41,867 nucleotides of DNA, taken from a virus. The DNA lies in IMG/VR virus record IMGVR_UViG_3300025617_000045, positions 1-41,867 of that record; one strand, given 5' to 3'. Positions 26,288 to 35,600 of this stretch are shown in pieces (the stretch's first letter is position 1; every line of letters starts with the position of its first letter). Made by a program: the position numbers and the translations under genes. The notes under the pieces are model-generated. The model saw nothing but the letters and a program-made list of their open reading frames with translations. It had not been told where the DNA came from and made no database searches.

Positions 26288-26730
26288 ACGTCTACCGCCT
26301 GATTTTCTGATCTACGCAGGATAACTCTGTAATACTCAACGCTTCCAAATGGTCCAACGTGAGGGGTAACTGTTGCAACCTCAAAGATCGTAGACTCTCC
26401 CAGCCTGGGGCCAGCGGTCTCAACATATACCTCTTGACAAGATCTGTCTTTTACATTGCTAATTACAATGTTTGTAATAGCCTTGCCGCGATCATCCTTG
26501 GAAAATCTAATGTCTTCTTTAAATCTACCAACAAGTAAAGACTCCATGCTAATGTCAACATTAGGAGTCAGTTCTTCTTTAAACTTAGACCCTGCAGGGC
26601 CTAGGCTGCAAACCAGGGTCCTGTCTTTGTTCCACGACTTAGAAACATTGCCGTACGCGCCTTGTGAGACCTCTGGGTAGAAAATATCGGCCTGCATGGG
26701 GTAGAGTGGGTCTTTAGATCCGCAATTCAT
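26284..26730 (-). CDS. head-tail stopper-like protein
   Basis: 148 residues with the strand pattern of small beta-barrel head-closure proteins (SPP1 gp16-type): ADIFYPEVSQGAYGNVSKSW, RTLVCSLGP, then TPHVGPFGSVEYYRVILRRS at the end. The N-terminal DIFYPEV and the closing EYYRV-x-LRR are typical. The ATG overlaps the previous stop (TAATG), so it is coupled to the connector gene. Confidence 0.65.
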   Translation of the reverse strand: MNCGSKDPLYPMQADIFYPEVSQGAYGNVSKSWNKDRTLVCSLGPAGSKFKEELTPNVDISMESLLVGRFKEDIRFSKDDRGKAITNIVISNVKDRSCQEVYVETAGPRLGESTIFEVATVTPHVGPFGSVEYYRVILRRSENQAVDV

Positions 26731-27608
26731 TACAGCACCCCAAGCTTAGTAATAGACTTAGCATAATTAGATAAAATCTTGTCTACTACGAAATTCCCCG
26801 TTCCCTCATAAACCCTATTGTCAAAGCCGATCTTAAACTGGTCTGTCTGATAAGACTTCATGTAGCGCTCTACATAGTCTAGCTTCCCACAAGCAATATC
26901 GTCTACAAGAAGTTCTGCGGCCCTAACGATGTCTGTAGGGATGTTGGGATAGCCCACTGCTAGCAAAATGCTGTAGTCAAAAGTTCTGGGGAAGCCTCTG
27001 TAAACGTACTTAATATCCACGATGTCAGAACCGCTTGTGGGCATTGCCAAGTTTGCAGACTCTAGCCTATTAATTCTTCCATCGTACATCTCTACAATAG
27101 CTGTGCCATCTTTTGTAATTCCATAAGATGTGCTATAGCTTTCTGGGTCTGATGAATCATAAAGTAAAACATTGTTTTCGTGAAGCTTTAAAACCTTTTT
27201 ACCATTAACCCATAGGGGGATGTAGTCTGCACCAAGACCTGTTGTCTCAATTGTCTTCTTCTTGTAATAGAAGCCTTCGGTAATTACTGAATCGATAATT
27301 GATCTTGCAATAGATTCGTACTTTGCATACTCCGCAATTTCTGATGCAGTCTCTCCCTTAGTTGTTGGGTCAACATAGGGTCGAACGACGTCGATATAGT
27401 TATCGGTAGAGTCTACATTGACAATGTAGGATCCGTCGTACTCTGAGGGCAACGCAACAGTGACCTTGGAATCAGAGGTAGAGGTTGCTGTCCCCATAGA
27501 TACTGACTGGTCCGCCATATCCGTAATTGTATATTCGTACTCAGTAGAAGCACTGGATACATTAACAATAGCATTAGTTGAATATGACGGTACCCTCAGT
27601 AGTTCCAT
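26730..27608 (-). CDS. head-tail connector (adaptor) protein with N-terminal beta extension
   Basis: 292 residues. An N-terminal region of about 85 residues looks like an Ig-type extension (strands separated by Ser/Thr/Asp-rich turns). It precedes the helical adaptor core (ASEIAEYAKYESIARSIIDS; PTDIVRAAELLVDDIACGKL) characteristic of gp6/gp15-like head-tail adaptors that bind the portal. It lies two genes after the capsid gene. The ATG has no clear Shine-Dalgarno and follows the previous stop by two bases. Confidence 0.7.
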   Translation of the reverse strand: MELLRVPSYSTNAIVNVSSASTEYEYTITDMADQSVSMGTATSTSDSKVTVALPSEYDGSYIVNVDSTDNYIDVVRPYVDPTTKGETASEIAEYAKYESIARSIIDSVITEGFYYKKKTIETTGLGADYIPLWVNGKKVLKLHENNVLLYDSSDPESYSTSYGITKDGTAIVEMYDGRINRLESANLAMPTSGSDIVDIKYVYRGFPRTFDYSILLAVGYPNIPTDIVRAAELLVDDIACGKLDYVERYMKSYQTDQFKIGFDNRVYEGTGNFVVDKILSNYAKSITKLGVL

Positions 27609-27610
27609 TG

Positions 27611-27973
27611 TTAGTTACCGTATTCTCTAGCGACTTCTTCTGGAGTTGCTTCACGAACATGGCTACGAGTGAGCCATTCTTTTGCGTGAGCGGCTGAAAC
27701 AATGTTGTAGCCTTTATCGATTTTGCCAACGCCTTCCCAAACTACATTCTTAGTAGAGTGGAGAGCTACCGTAGGCTTGTGCTCTTTTTTGGGTGCAGCC
27801 TTTTTAGCTGTAGACTTGTTTTTAGGTGTTTGAGTTACACCAATTGCACCCGTCTCAATTGATCCAACAGAGTCTGTACCGTCGCCATCTGATCGCTTCT
27901 TTGTTGCCTTTGCGTTAATCAGATCCGCGTGACTATCAGACACTGGACCATTCCATGCATCATTTTCTGACAT
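27611..27973 (-). CDS. conserved actinophage-type protein following the capsid gene
   Basis: 120 residues. A low-complexity N-terminus includes a basic KNKSTAKKAAPKKEHKP segment. The C-terminal domain (VVWEGVGKIDKGYNIVSAAH, then HVREATPEEVAREYG) resembles small proteins found just after the major capsid gene in many actinophages. Its function is not established; the basic arm could touch DNA or the capsid. An AGGAGG site six bases before the ATG and an extended -10 promoter just upstream show that this gene opens the connector operon. Confidence 0.75.
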   Translation of the reverse strand: MSENDAWNGPVSDSHADLINAKATKKRSDGDGTDSVGSIETGAIGVTQTPKNKSTAKKAAPKKEHKPTVALHSTKNVVWEGVGKIDKGYNIVSAAHAKEWLTRSHVREATPEEVAREYGN

Positions 27974-27999
27974 TAAATGCCTCCTATATAGATATCTCT

Positions 28000-28008
28000 A
28001 TTATAACA
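28000..28008 (-). promoter_or_regulatory. extended -10 promoter opening the connector operon
   Basis: TGT-TATAAT at 28008-28000, consensus in all six -10 positions, with predicted start near 27993 and an AGGAGG ribosome binding site at 27985-27980. It starts three bases after the T-rich tail of the capsid-gene terminator, so a -35 box would fall inside the terminator stem. Confidence 0.65.
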
Positions 28009-28045
28009 GAATAAATAAAGGGGCAGGAACCGAAGTCCCTGCCCC
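28009..28045 (-). terminator. Rho-independent terminator after the major capsid gene
   Basis: On the minus strand GGGGCAGG pairs with CCTGCCCC, extended by three inner pairs (one G-U) to 11 base pairs, with a TTCG tetraloop. It is followed by a T-rich TTTATTTATT tail. It lies 23 bases after the capsid stop codon. The loop and design are the same as in the terminator after the major tail protein gene. Confidence 0.88.
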
Positions 28046-28068
28046 TCTATTGGGTATTAATTTATGGT

Positions 28069-29187
28069 TTAGGAATCGGCAGCTGCATCAGCGAATGATA
28101 CGGCGTCCTCTTCTTCCCACTGAATACCGAAACGAACGAATACGGTGTACTCAATCGTGTCCTTCTTGGCAACATACTCACGGTTTACTGTGATGTCGCG
28201 CTGGAAGCCCCATACACGGTTAGAGGGGAATGTAAGGTCTACATAGCCCTCTGGGTAGTAAGGTACTTCCTGAACGTCGATACCGAGAACGCGAGTGGTG
28301 CGAGCAGTACCCATTGTCTGGGCCTGACCGTCAAGGTATGCCTGACGGTTGCTCTCTGTACCAGCTGGTGTTCCAGCAAATGCTTCAGCAATAGCGTCAG
28401 CAAGTGTACCGTTGTTCTTGACAATGCCCTGGAATGCATCAGTACCTGCATAGAACTTAAGGTTGTTCTTGATTGCACGGTACTTGCGAGGCATTGCAAG
28501 GAGAATTCCCTGCATGACCTCTGTAGTCCAAGCGTTGTCTGCGACTGTAGCAACGTACTCGTGTGCGTCACCGTTAGTCTTAATGCGGTTTACGAACCCG
28601 TTAAGGATCGAAAGGAAGTTACCAGTTGCACCGTCACCATTAATGGCTAGGTCTTCGATGTCATTTGCAAATGCATTTGTCATCAAACGAACCAGGTGGT
28701 CTTCCAGACCAGCACCCTCGATGTTGTCTTCGAGTGCTTCAGCGCTAACCTCCCAGTCAAGACGAATCTTCTTTGTAGTGAGTTCGACCTTGCTGAACGT
28801 TGCGCCGGTGTTTGTGTAGTCACCTACACCCTGAGAAGCCGCACGAATGACGCGCTCACCTACGTTAACTTTTTCAAGTTCCATAGTGTTCGCACGCATA
28901 GTTACGCGACGACCATCCTTGGCGAGAACAGTACCATCCCACACGTAGTCAATAAAACGACGTGCTTGTTCGGGACGGAGAATACCACTGCCTGCGTCAC
29001 CTGAAGGGTTTACAGCGTTTGGTCCTGTTGTAACACCAAACTCGGCAGTTGGAACGTTACCTAGTGTGTCTGCACCAGGGTTAGATACGCCTCCAACGCC
29101 ACCAGACGCGAATGCACCTTCTGCGTTGTAACGACCGGAATCGTCACCACTTGCATCTGGGTTGTTTTTCTTAATCTCTTCCGACAT
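28069..29187 (-). CDS. major capsid protein (HK97 fold)
   Basis: 372 residues. A long Gly/Asn/Pro-rich N-terminal arm (about 1-70) precedes the HK97-like core: an E-loop-like region (TMELEKVNVGERVIRAASQG), the spine-helix region (LEDHLVRLMTNAFANDIEDL) and the A-domain with VLGIDVQEVPYYP, closing with NREYVAKKDTIEYTVFVRFG. The ATG is preceded by AGGAGGTGA, a nine-base match to the 16S rRNA 3' end, three bases before the start, and the gene is followed directly by a terminator. Codons favour C-ending forms more than neighbouring genes, fitting very high expression. It follows the protease/scaffold gene by 24 bases. Confidence 0.93.
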   Translation of the reverse strand: MSEEIKKNNPDASGDDSGRYNAEGAFASGGVGGVSNPGADTLGNVPTAEFGVTTGPNAVNPSGDAGSGILRPEQARRFIDYVWDGTVLAKDGRRVTMRANTMELEKVNVGERVIRAASQGVGDYTNTGATFSKVELTTKKIRLDWEVSAEALEDNIEGAGLEDHLVRLMTNAFANDIEDLAINGDGATGNFLSILNGFVNRIKTNGDAHEYVATVADNAWTTEVMQGILLAMPRKYRAIKNNLKFYAGTDAFQGIVKNNGTLADAIAEAFAGTPAGTESNRQAYLDGQAQTMGTARTTRVLGIDVQEVPYYPEGYVDLTFPSNRVWGFQRDITVNREYVAKKDTIEYTVFVRFGIQWEEEDAVSFADAAADS

Positions 29188-29211
29188 ATTTCACCTCCTA
29201 AGTGATTTTGC

Positions 29212-29814
29212 TTAATTGAATAAGTCGGCAGTTTTGAGGAAACGACCGCCCCATAGGGATTTTTCAACCATTTCTGGTTGTTCCTGCACGATCTCGCCTA
29301 GATCGCCAGATTTACGGAAAGCAGTGTCTTGCTCTACAGCATCGACACGCTTACCAAACTCATCAAACTGGCCCTTAGCATCAGCAATTTCTTTTTTAGT
29401 TGCTGATAGCTCATCGGATACACCAGTAATTGACTTGTTGAGTGCATTAACCTGCTCGTGTAGAGACTTAACGGTTTCTGCTAGATCGCTAAAGGCTGAT
29501 GAGAGGGTATCCTGGATTCCAGCTACTGCTTCAACAACAGCTGCATCGTCGGATTTGGCTACCTCTTCTACCTCGACAGCATCGGCCTTTTCGACATCGG
29601 ACTCTACGTCGTCAGCCTTTTCAACGTCAGCTTCAGCAGCGTCGGCCTTTTCAACCTCGGCTTCTGCGTCCTCAGAGTCTTCAACGGAATCTGCTTTCTC
29701 AGCAACTTCCTCTTCGACAACTTCTTCTGTCTCAGCTTCTGCCTCTGGAGCGACCTCTACTTCTTCAACAACCTCATCAGATTTTTCTGTGAGATCTTCT
29801 GTTGTGTCAGTCAT
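29212..29814 (-). CDS. probable internal translation product: scaffold (nested, in frame)
   Basis: An in-frame ATG at 29814-29812 (M253 of the protease gene) is preceded by AGAGGAGGTAAG, with AGGAGG eight bases before the ATG. The product would be 200 residues: an acidic repeat-bearing part and a coiled coil, without the protease. Lambda C/Nu3 and other phages make scaffolds in just this way from the 3' part of a protease gene. What is seen is the strong site and the fitting domain boundary; translation itself is inferred. Confidence 0.6.
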   Translation of the reverse strand: MTDTTEDLTEKSDEVVEEVEVAPEAEAETEEVVEEEVAEKADSVEDSEDAEAEVEKADAAEADVEKADDVESDVEKADAVEVEEVAKSDDAAVVEAVAGIQDTLSSAFSDLAETVKSLHEQVNALNKSITGVSDELSATKKEIADAKGQFDEFGKRVDAVEQDTAFRKSGDLGEIVQEQPEMVEKSLWGGRFLKTADLFN

Positions 29815-30570
29815 AGGACTTACCTCCTCTGTCATCTTAGAAAGATTCATGCCTTTAGCACTATCAACTAAGAACTTAATCATGTCGGTTTTCTCTGCAT
29901 CAGTTTTTTCTACAAAACCAATGTTCTTCATCGATACCCCCGACACTGGGTGATTCTCGGATTCATTATCAGACAGTATGACAAGGCCTGACTCTGCTTC
30001 CCAGAATACATTCTCCAACTCTGCAACGCCGTCGCCCTTAAGGACTGTTGCGTCATCTACCTTTTCGATAGATAGGATGTTGGCAAACTGATTTGCGGGG
30101 GAGTCAACAAGTGAAAGCTCTACGAGATCGTACTCTTTAATAATACGCACCTGAGAATCTGCCTTCTCATCGTATGCGTCGTCCCACTTTAACATTCTCC
30201 CACCAATTGAAAAACCTGTGTAGGTGCCGTCCATGACCTTTTCCCAGGTATCCTGGGCACCCTTAGAAATATACGCAGAAACATAAACGCCGCTATAGAA
30301 TTTTTTGGTGTCGGGATCGAAATACTTATCCTCTTTAAAGGACACCATGCGGCCAACAGCAGAAGGCTGGTGCATCTCACGAATGTTTCCGCGAAAATTA
30401 GCGAAAGCCCCAAGGGATGCATCGGTTGTTACGATGTCATACTGCTTGTCTACATTGTCCAAAGTTGCAAAACCAGAAACTATTCTACGCTCTTCGTCAA
30501 CTTTTGAGAACGGCATTGAGAGGCGAACGTCGTCGCCTTCAGTGTCCCAGTGGGCTTTAAAGATAGTCAT
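29212..30570 (-). CDS. prohead protease fused to a scaffold-like C-terminal region
   Basis: 452 residues. Residues 1-175 are a phage prohead serine protease of the HK97/XkdF group: SGFATLDNVDKQYDIV, then REMHQPSAVG with candidate catalytic H67, and VELSLVDSPAN with candidate nucleophile S153. A region to about 250 is followed by an acidic linker with three 10-residue VEKAD repeats, then a coiled-coil tail (about 355-430) ending SLWGGRFLKTADLFN, as in scaffolding proteins. A second start at M253 with a very strong ribosome binding site could give the scaffold part alone. The ATG at 30570 has TATAAT nine bases upstream, and GGAG lies in that gap. Confidence 0.9.
   Translation of the reverse strand: MTIFKAHWDTEGDDVRLSMPFSKVDEERRIVSGFATLDNVDKQYDIVTTDASLGAFANFRGNIREMHQPSAVGRMVSFKEDKYFDPDTKKFYSGVYVSAYISKGAQDTWEKVMDGTYTGFSIGGRMLKWDDAYDEKADSQVRIIKEYDLVELSLVDSPANQFANILSIEKVDDATVLKGDGVAELENVFWEAESGLVILSDNESENHPVSGVSMKNIGFVEKTDAEKTDMIKFLVDSAKGMNLSKMTEEVSPMTDTTEDLTEKSDEVVEEVEVAPEAEAETEEVVEEEVAEKADSVEDSEDAEAEVEKADAAEADVEKADDVESDVEKADAVEVEEVAKSDDAAVVEAVAGIQDTLSSAFSDLAETVKSLHEQVNALNKSITGVSDELSATKKEIADAKGQFDEFGKRVDAVEQDTAFRKSGDLGEIVQEQPEMVEKSLWGGRFLKTADLFN
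29578..29667 (-). repeat. three 30-base tandem repeats in the acidic linker
   Basis: Three consecutive 30-base units encode AEAEVEKADA, AEADVEKADD and VESDVEKADA within the protease-scaffold gene. The unit length is a multiple of three, so gain or loss of a unit would keep the frame. Confidence 0.8.
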
Positions 30571-30579
30571 ACTAGCTCC

Positions 30580-30585
30580 ATTATA
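30580..30585 (-). promoter_or_regulatory. -10 box upstream of the protease-scaffold gene
   Basis: TATAAT at 30585-30580 is followed by GGAGCTAGT and the ATG at 30570. A transcript from this box would be leaderless or nearly so, whereas readthrough transcripts would carry the GGAG site. A near-perfect 14-base inverted repeat lies at 30605-30618. Confidence 0.5.
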
Positions 30586-30604
30586 TACTGTGTTTTTTAA
30601 AATA

Positions 30605-30618
30605 TTACGTTAATGTAA
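30605..30618. promoter_or_regulatory. near-palindrome upstream of the protease promoter
   Basis: TTACGTTAATGTAA is palindromic except for one symmetric pair and lies in the gap between the portal stop codon and the -10 box at 30585-30580, 19 bases upstream of that box. It could be a regulator binding site or overlap the -35 region; this is tentative. Confidence 0.25.
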
Positions 30619-30624
30619 CATTCT

Positions 30625-32229
30625 TTATTGTGAGGCTTCGCCTTCACCTTGTGCGTTGCGACCGCTAACAGTAGACGGACTATCTGATTGATTGTTAGAT
30701 CTTTCAGAGTCTCTCTCCCTGTTACCCGCCAAGTTTGCTCTTGAGTCTGTAAGCTGACGAGCAGACATCTCAAATGGGTCGTCCCCGTCTGGGCGCTGTG
30801 GAAGGCCAAGCTCTTGACGTGCCTCGTTAGGTGTCATTACCTGAGTCTTTACGTAACGCTCAATGATTTGGGATTGTGCAATCTCGTCTGTTAGAGTTAG
30901 CTCATTAAACTTGAATTCAAGAATGTCTGTCTTTTCTTTGACAACCTTGTTGATCATCTTTTCCAGGTTCTTCTGAGCTGGTCTCGCTACCTGCTCTTTA
31001 AAGGTGCGATCCTGTGCAAGAGCAGAGGCAATGGAAGAAGCGTCTCCACCACCAATCTTAGAAAGTGGCACTTGGTGTGCAACCAAGATGTCATCTCTAT
31101 TACGAACGCGGTATTCATTAAAGGATGCTTCTTGCACACCGTTTTCGATTGGTTCCATTTTGAACTCTACCTTGTTCCCATCACTGTCTCCAGGAAGAGG
31201 GATGTACAGAGTTCTGTGTGACTGGCCCCGTAGGCTGGTCTGGAGGAAACGGAACATTTTGTCTTCTGCTTCAGCAGATAGTTTTGCGCCTTTAAGAGTT
31301 ACAACATAGCGGGGTACAGCTTTATTACCGAAGTAATCAATGTTGTACTGTGATGCTAGCTGGTCTCCGTGTAGTGAGGAAATGGCAGACATGATATCTG
31401 GGATACCATAAAAAGTGTTTAGTGGTGAGTATTCTTTGTAGTGAATAATTTCGTTAGGTCTTGAGTCATCAGTAATTGGGTTCTGGTTACGTGCCCCAAA
31501 GTTTCTAAAGTATACAACCTTGTTCCCAATTATTTGCACGTACCCGTCACGCAGTCGGCGCACACGCATTGTAGTTGATGGGATGTGTCCGACATATCCG
31601 ATCTCTCCTTTTGTTGTTCTACCAATCTCAAGGTAACCGTTTCCGGTAGCCTGTACATCGGTGTAAAATTTCATAAGTGTGTGAGTGAAAGACTCTTCAT
31701 CATTAAGAGTTTCTAGCCAATCCCGAAGCTCAATTCTTGCTCGCTCAATTCTATTACGAGCACGTTTTACAGCTTCTCTATCTTCATTAGTCTCAAGGCG
31801 AAGCATCGTTCTCTCGGAAAGGTGGAAGTCGTATCCTAGACCAACAATGTTTTCGACCTTTGCGTCTATAGCTGCGTGATTGGCGAAAGAGGTGTCGTAA
31901 TAGTTTGCTAGTTCGTAAAGATTCCAGGGTGGTGTAATAACATCAAACATTCCGTATCCATTACGGAATACATCTCCTGGATTAATTTCTTTTGACTGTG
32001 CCCCGTCGATTCCTACCTGGTTAGTACGGGCACTTCTCATGTACTGATCAGATGGTGGCATCTGAAGGTTCTTAGCGATCCTATTAGAGCGTCGCTTAAA
32101 GTTTGTTTCAATACCTCGGTAGGACTTTAAGTTTTCCCAACTCTGATTAAACGGATCTTCTTTCTTGAACTGATCTTCGATCTGCTCTACATCATCAATT
32201 CGGGCACCAATAGTCCACTCGTTAGACAT
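30625..32229 (-). CDS. portal protein
   Basis: 534 residues; forms the dodecameric ring through which DNA enters the capsid. The text fits the PBSX/HK97-type portal family: PPWNLYELANYYDTSFANHA, then ATGNGYLEIGR, VGHIPSTTMRVR and IIHYKEYSPLNTFYGIPDIM, the central clip region (LRGQSHRTLYIPLPGDSDG), and a C-terminal EARQELGLPQR. A disordered, polar C-terminus follows from about 490. Its ATG overlaps the stop of the preceding small gene (TAATG). Directly downstream is the protease gene, the usual head order, but no terminase gene precedes it here. Confidence 0.95.
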   Translation of the reverse strand: MSNEWTIGARIDDVEQIEDQFKKEDPFNQSWENLKSYRGIETNFKRRSNRIAKNLQMPPSDQYMRSARTNQVGIDGAQSKEINPGDVFRNGYGMFDVITPPWNLYELANYYDTSFANHAAIDAKVENIVGLGYDFHLSERTMLRLETNEDREAVKRARNRIERARIELRDWLETLNDEESFTHTLMKFYTDVQATGNGYLEIGRTTKGEIGYVGHIPSTTMRVRRLRDGYVQIIGNKVVYFRNFGARNQNPITDDSRPNEIIHYKEYSPLNTFYGIPDIMSAISSLHGDQLASQYNIDYFGNKAVPRYVVTLKGAKLSAEAEDKMFRFLQTSLRGQSHRTLYIPLPGDSDGNKVEFKMEPIENGVQEASFNEYRVRNRDDILVAHQVPLSKIGGGDASSIASALAQDRTFKEQVARPAQKNLEKMINKVVKEKTDILEFKFNELTLTDEIAQSQIIERYVKTQVMTPNEARQELGLPQRPDGDDPFEMSARQLTDSRANLAGNRERDSERSNNQSDSPSTVSGRNAQGEGEASQ

Positions 32230-32609
32230 TAGCCCTCGTCTCCATATTGCTGAAGAGTATTCTTTGCTGCAATAACGGCACCAAGGTCGTTCATGTTAGG
32301 AATTAGGCCTTCCTTCATTCTGTCCACTTGCTCGCTGTGCTCTTCGTCTGAAATTTTTCGCATGTTTGAATAAAACTTTGCATTGCCTTCTTCTTGACCA
32401 TAATATCTGGCAGCGTCCTGCAACTCTTGAATACGTGTAAGGTCACCCTTCATCGATTCAATTGACAAGGCGTTGCCATTACCGTCTGTAAAAGCTTTGC
32501 CGTTTGGTTTGTGCCACACGTATGTACCAAAGTTAGAGAAGTTCTCCTCGATAACCTGTACCTTCGTGTCACCAATTTGGCCTGGGAAACGTGGTTTTGG
32601 TTCTTTCAT
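32229..32609 (-). CDS. small protein preceding the portal gene, function unknown
   Basis: 126 residues from the ATG at 32609. A GTG two codons earlier (32615) is possible but would lie between the -10 box and the ATG. The N-terminal half has strands and conserved-looking aromatic residues (NFSNFGTYVWHKPNGKAF), and the C-terminal half is helical and charged (ARYYGQEEGNAKFYSNM). It overlaps the portal start as TAATG, so it is made with the portal. A role in head assembly is inferred from position only. Confidence 0.7.
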   Translation of the reverse strand: MKEPKPRFPGQIGDTKVQVIEENFSNFGTYVWHKPNGKAFTDGNGNALSIESMKGDLTRIQELQDAARYYGQEEGNAKFYSNMRKISDEEHSEQVDRMKEGLIPNMNDLGAVIAAKNTLQQYGDEG

Positions 32610-32616
32610 AACCACA

Positions 32617-32625
32617 AGTATAGCA
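32617..32625 (-). promoter_or_regulatory. leaderless extended -10 promoter for the portal operon
   Basis: TGC-TATACT at 32625-32617 is followed by seven bases (TGTGGTT) and the ATG at 32609. There is no Shine-Dalgarno, and the upstream part lies at the very end of the LamG-like gene. Confidence 0.6.
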
Positions 32626-32627
32626 CA

Positions 32628-35600
32628 CTATGCAGAATCTAGTATCTGTCGTGACCATCTAACGTCTTTAAAGGCACTATATCGGTAATTTCCTACATTC
32701 AATACGTAATTATCTGCAAAAACTATCCTATCTGTACCAACATATTGCTTATATATCTTACCTGGATCTAAGACAGTTGGTTCGGACTCAGAAAGGAATA
32801 GCACTTCTTGCCAAAGACTTTCATCCCAGTAGTCCCAGTTTAGAACATTGTCTGGCTCTGACCTTACCGCATACCATTTACGATATGCAAACCTTTCGGC
32901 TTCATCTTGCTCAGTTATTTGGTAAAGAGATATAGCGTTAAACAGTATAGGGCTAGTTACTCTGTAAGACCCACTGAACTCAGAGAAGTCGAGGGGCTCT
33001 GTGAAAGCTAGACCTATAACCGACCAAGAGTTTTGGCTAAGTACTGGTTTCTTTACGGACTTACCATCCATATTAAAGATAACGTTTTGATCCTGACTTC
33101 CAGTATTTCCATCAATTGCAAAGATGTAGCCCCTCTTGTTTGTTGCCTGCTCTCTAACAAGATAAAACTTTATTGTTTTTCCTTTTTCCTGTATTTCAAA
33201 TATTTGAACGGGTGCTTCTGGGAAAAGGCCACTGTCATATCTCATAGCCATCTGGAAAGCACCTACCTTAAAAAATGAATTACGATTACTGTTAATTGGT
33301 AAAGATAACCCATGGTTGTCAGATATGCTAAAGTCCCCCCGCATTCTTAGCCCAGAGTTGCCAGTAAAGTACAGGTGTGGCGTTGACTTTTTATATATGC
33401 TGAATGGAAAAACTTCTTTGTAGTCAAAGGCTTGACCGTATTTGGTGTAGGGGAAGACTTCGGCACCAAACTTTGTCCCAATCTTGTTTGGTGAGGAACC
33501 CAGTGCTTGCGAAGATAGCTGCAGAGAGCTTATCCTTAGTGGGTTTGAAAGTATTCCGCCCACACTAACCTCTATGTGTATGTTGATAGACAGAGAGCTG
33601 AAATCTATTCCTGGTGGTGGATAGATAATGGTATCGTCTAGAACTTCGTATTTAGAGTTTAACCATTCATCCCCTGGCCTTACGACACCACCTTTATCTA
33701 AAAGAACTGTATTAGTAAATGTGCTTTGTGTGCTGTTTGATCCACTAGCTAGATACTGAAAGGTTATGTAAGTCTTTACTAGGGCACCTTCCGTATTGTA
33801 CTTGTCTAAAGAAAAGTTAGACATTTTTGGATAATCTATATTTAATTGCAAAAAGTCTAAGTCTAGGTACTTTCTATTTGCTGGGTCAGAGACATACTTT
33901 CCAAAGTAACTAAGTGGCACATAGTCTTCCCAGTAGGAGTCAATGCCTATGTCTAATTTAAAGCTGTTAAACTCTATTTTTGGTATAAGGGTGTAGCTAG
34001 CTAAGTGAGGAAGAATATCTACCTTGTCAAAGTCCGGTGGGCCTCCACCATCTAGCTCCAAAGGCCAGAAGTCTGTGTCTGGATTGCCACCATCGTAGAA
34101 TAAGCTTCCTCCATAAAGATCAAAAACATTTTCGTAATCTAAGGGAATTCCTCTAGAAGAAAACAGAGTCTCTATCTTTTTTAAGTTACGACTGGTAGAA
34201 AATCCTATCCTGTATATCTTGCCCTTAAATGTTTCAGAAAGGTTTGAGCTTCCTCCGACAAAAACTTTTATATTTTGTTTTGTTCCAAAGAAGGAGGCCA
34301 TCTGCTGACCAAAGTTAGAAATTAGTCTAGGAAGATGTAGCCCGACTAAAAAAATTTTTGAAGCTTGGTGTCCGTAAGATTTGTATATTTGCTGGGTAAC
34401 AGTCTGTCCATTTGTAGACTTGTATTTAAAATCATAAGAAACAACATAGTCTTCGTATGTGTCTGATCCAATTATCGTTGTTTCTTTTTCTAAAGCTATT
34501 GTAAGTCTGGAGCCTTTGATGTCATTTACAAGCTCAAAAAGGACTTGCCTATCATCGCTTAGCTCTTCTATTTCAAAAACTCCATAGAGGCATTTTGTGT
34601 CATCCTGAAGAAGGTTTAAGTTTTCAAAGAAAATATGCCCCTCAGTATTGTCCCATCCAGAGTTTGGTTTTAGACTTATAAAATTGCTTCCTAAGAGTGG
34701 CTGAGCATTTTCCAGATCAAAGTACCACTGCTGCAAAGACTGGTCATTAAACTTGATGGTTGGCAAGGTATAGTCTGGAAGAGATAGCGACTGAGCCTCT
34801 GGAGTTAAATTTTCTACAACGGCGTCGCTCCAAGTTCCCATTCTTGGATAGTAATAGTTTTTTGCATAATTAGAAAAAGAGTAATCTACAAACATTGAGT
34901 CGGACGAGTTGAGACCTTTAATATTGTTAGGCGACTCTACGCCCTGACCATATACAAACCTTCTCTTAGCAACAATTGCAGCAACCTCATATGGATATAT
35001 TCCCACACAGTCTAGCTGAATAAGGGGCACCTCGTCATAAGCATAAAACCCGAGCCAATCCTGATCGTTATCTTCTTCGTCAAACTTTTCTGGATACTCA
35101 GTAATTTCTGGATCTGTACTAAAAGATATAACCTCTTCGCCATTAAGAACAAGGCTTGCCCTCTCTGGCTTTAGCCTAATATCAATTAGCATGGGCCTGT
35201 CCCATTCTCCAACATAGTGGGATGCTACGGAGTCATTAATCTTTAGCTTTAAGAAAGGTCCCTCGACATAGAGACCATCTGTAGATGATATTGGTCCAAA
35301 TATTCTTTTTGGCAAAATACTATTTGATTGAATCTTTGTCCAGAACTCTACAGTAAAGTTTTTGTATTTCCCTGACTCATTCATAAAGCCAAAGCCAGGA
35401 ACAATTAGTGATGGCCTGTTTGTGTTGGGGAATATAACTGTGCTGTTAAAAGCCCCATACACCAGGGGAAGTCCAGAGTTCTTTGCATATAGAATTTTGT
35501 CTCTTGACAGGTAATACCCTTGGGCACCATCTAATCCATAAGGCAAAGCTGGTACGCCCTCAGAGTCAATGTTTATGTTGTCGGGAAGTGCCTCTGGAAC

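Noticed and set aside
29216-29953. Plus-strand open frame of 245 residues rich in Ser and Ala
   Set aside because: It is the exact antisense of the acidic repeat linker of the protease-scaffold gene, whose Glu/Ala/Asp codons read as Ser/Ala on the other strand. There is no ribosome binding site, and no plus-strand gene is supported anywhere in the window.
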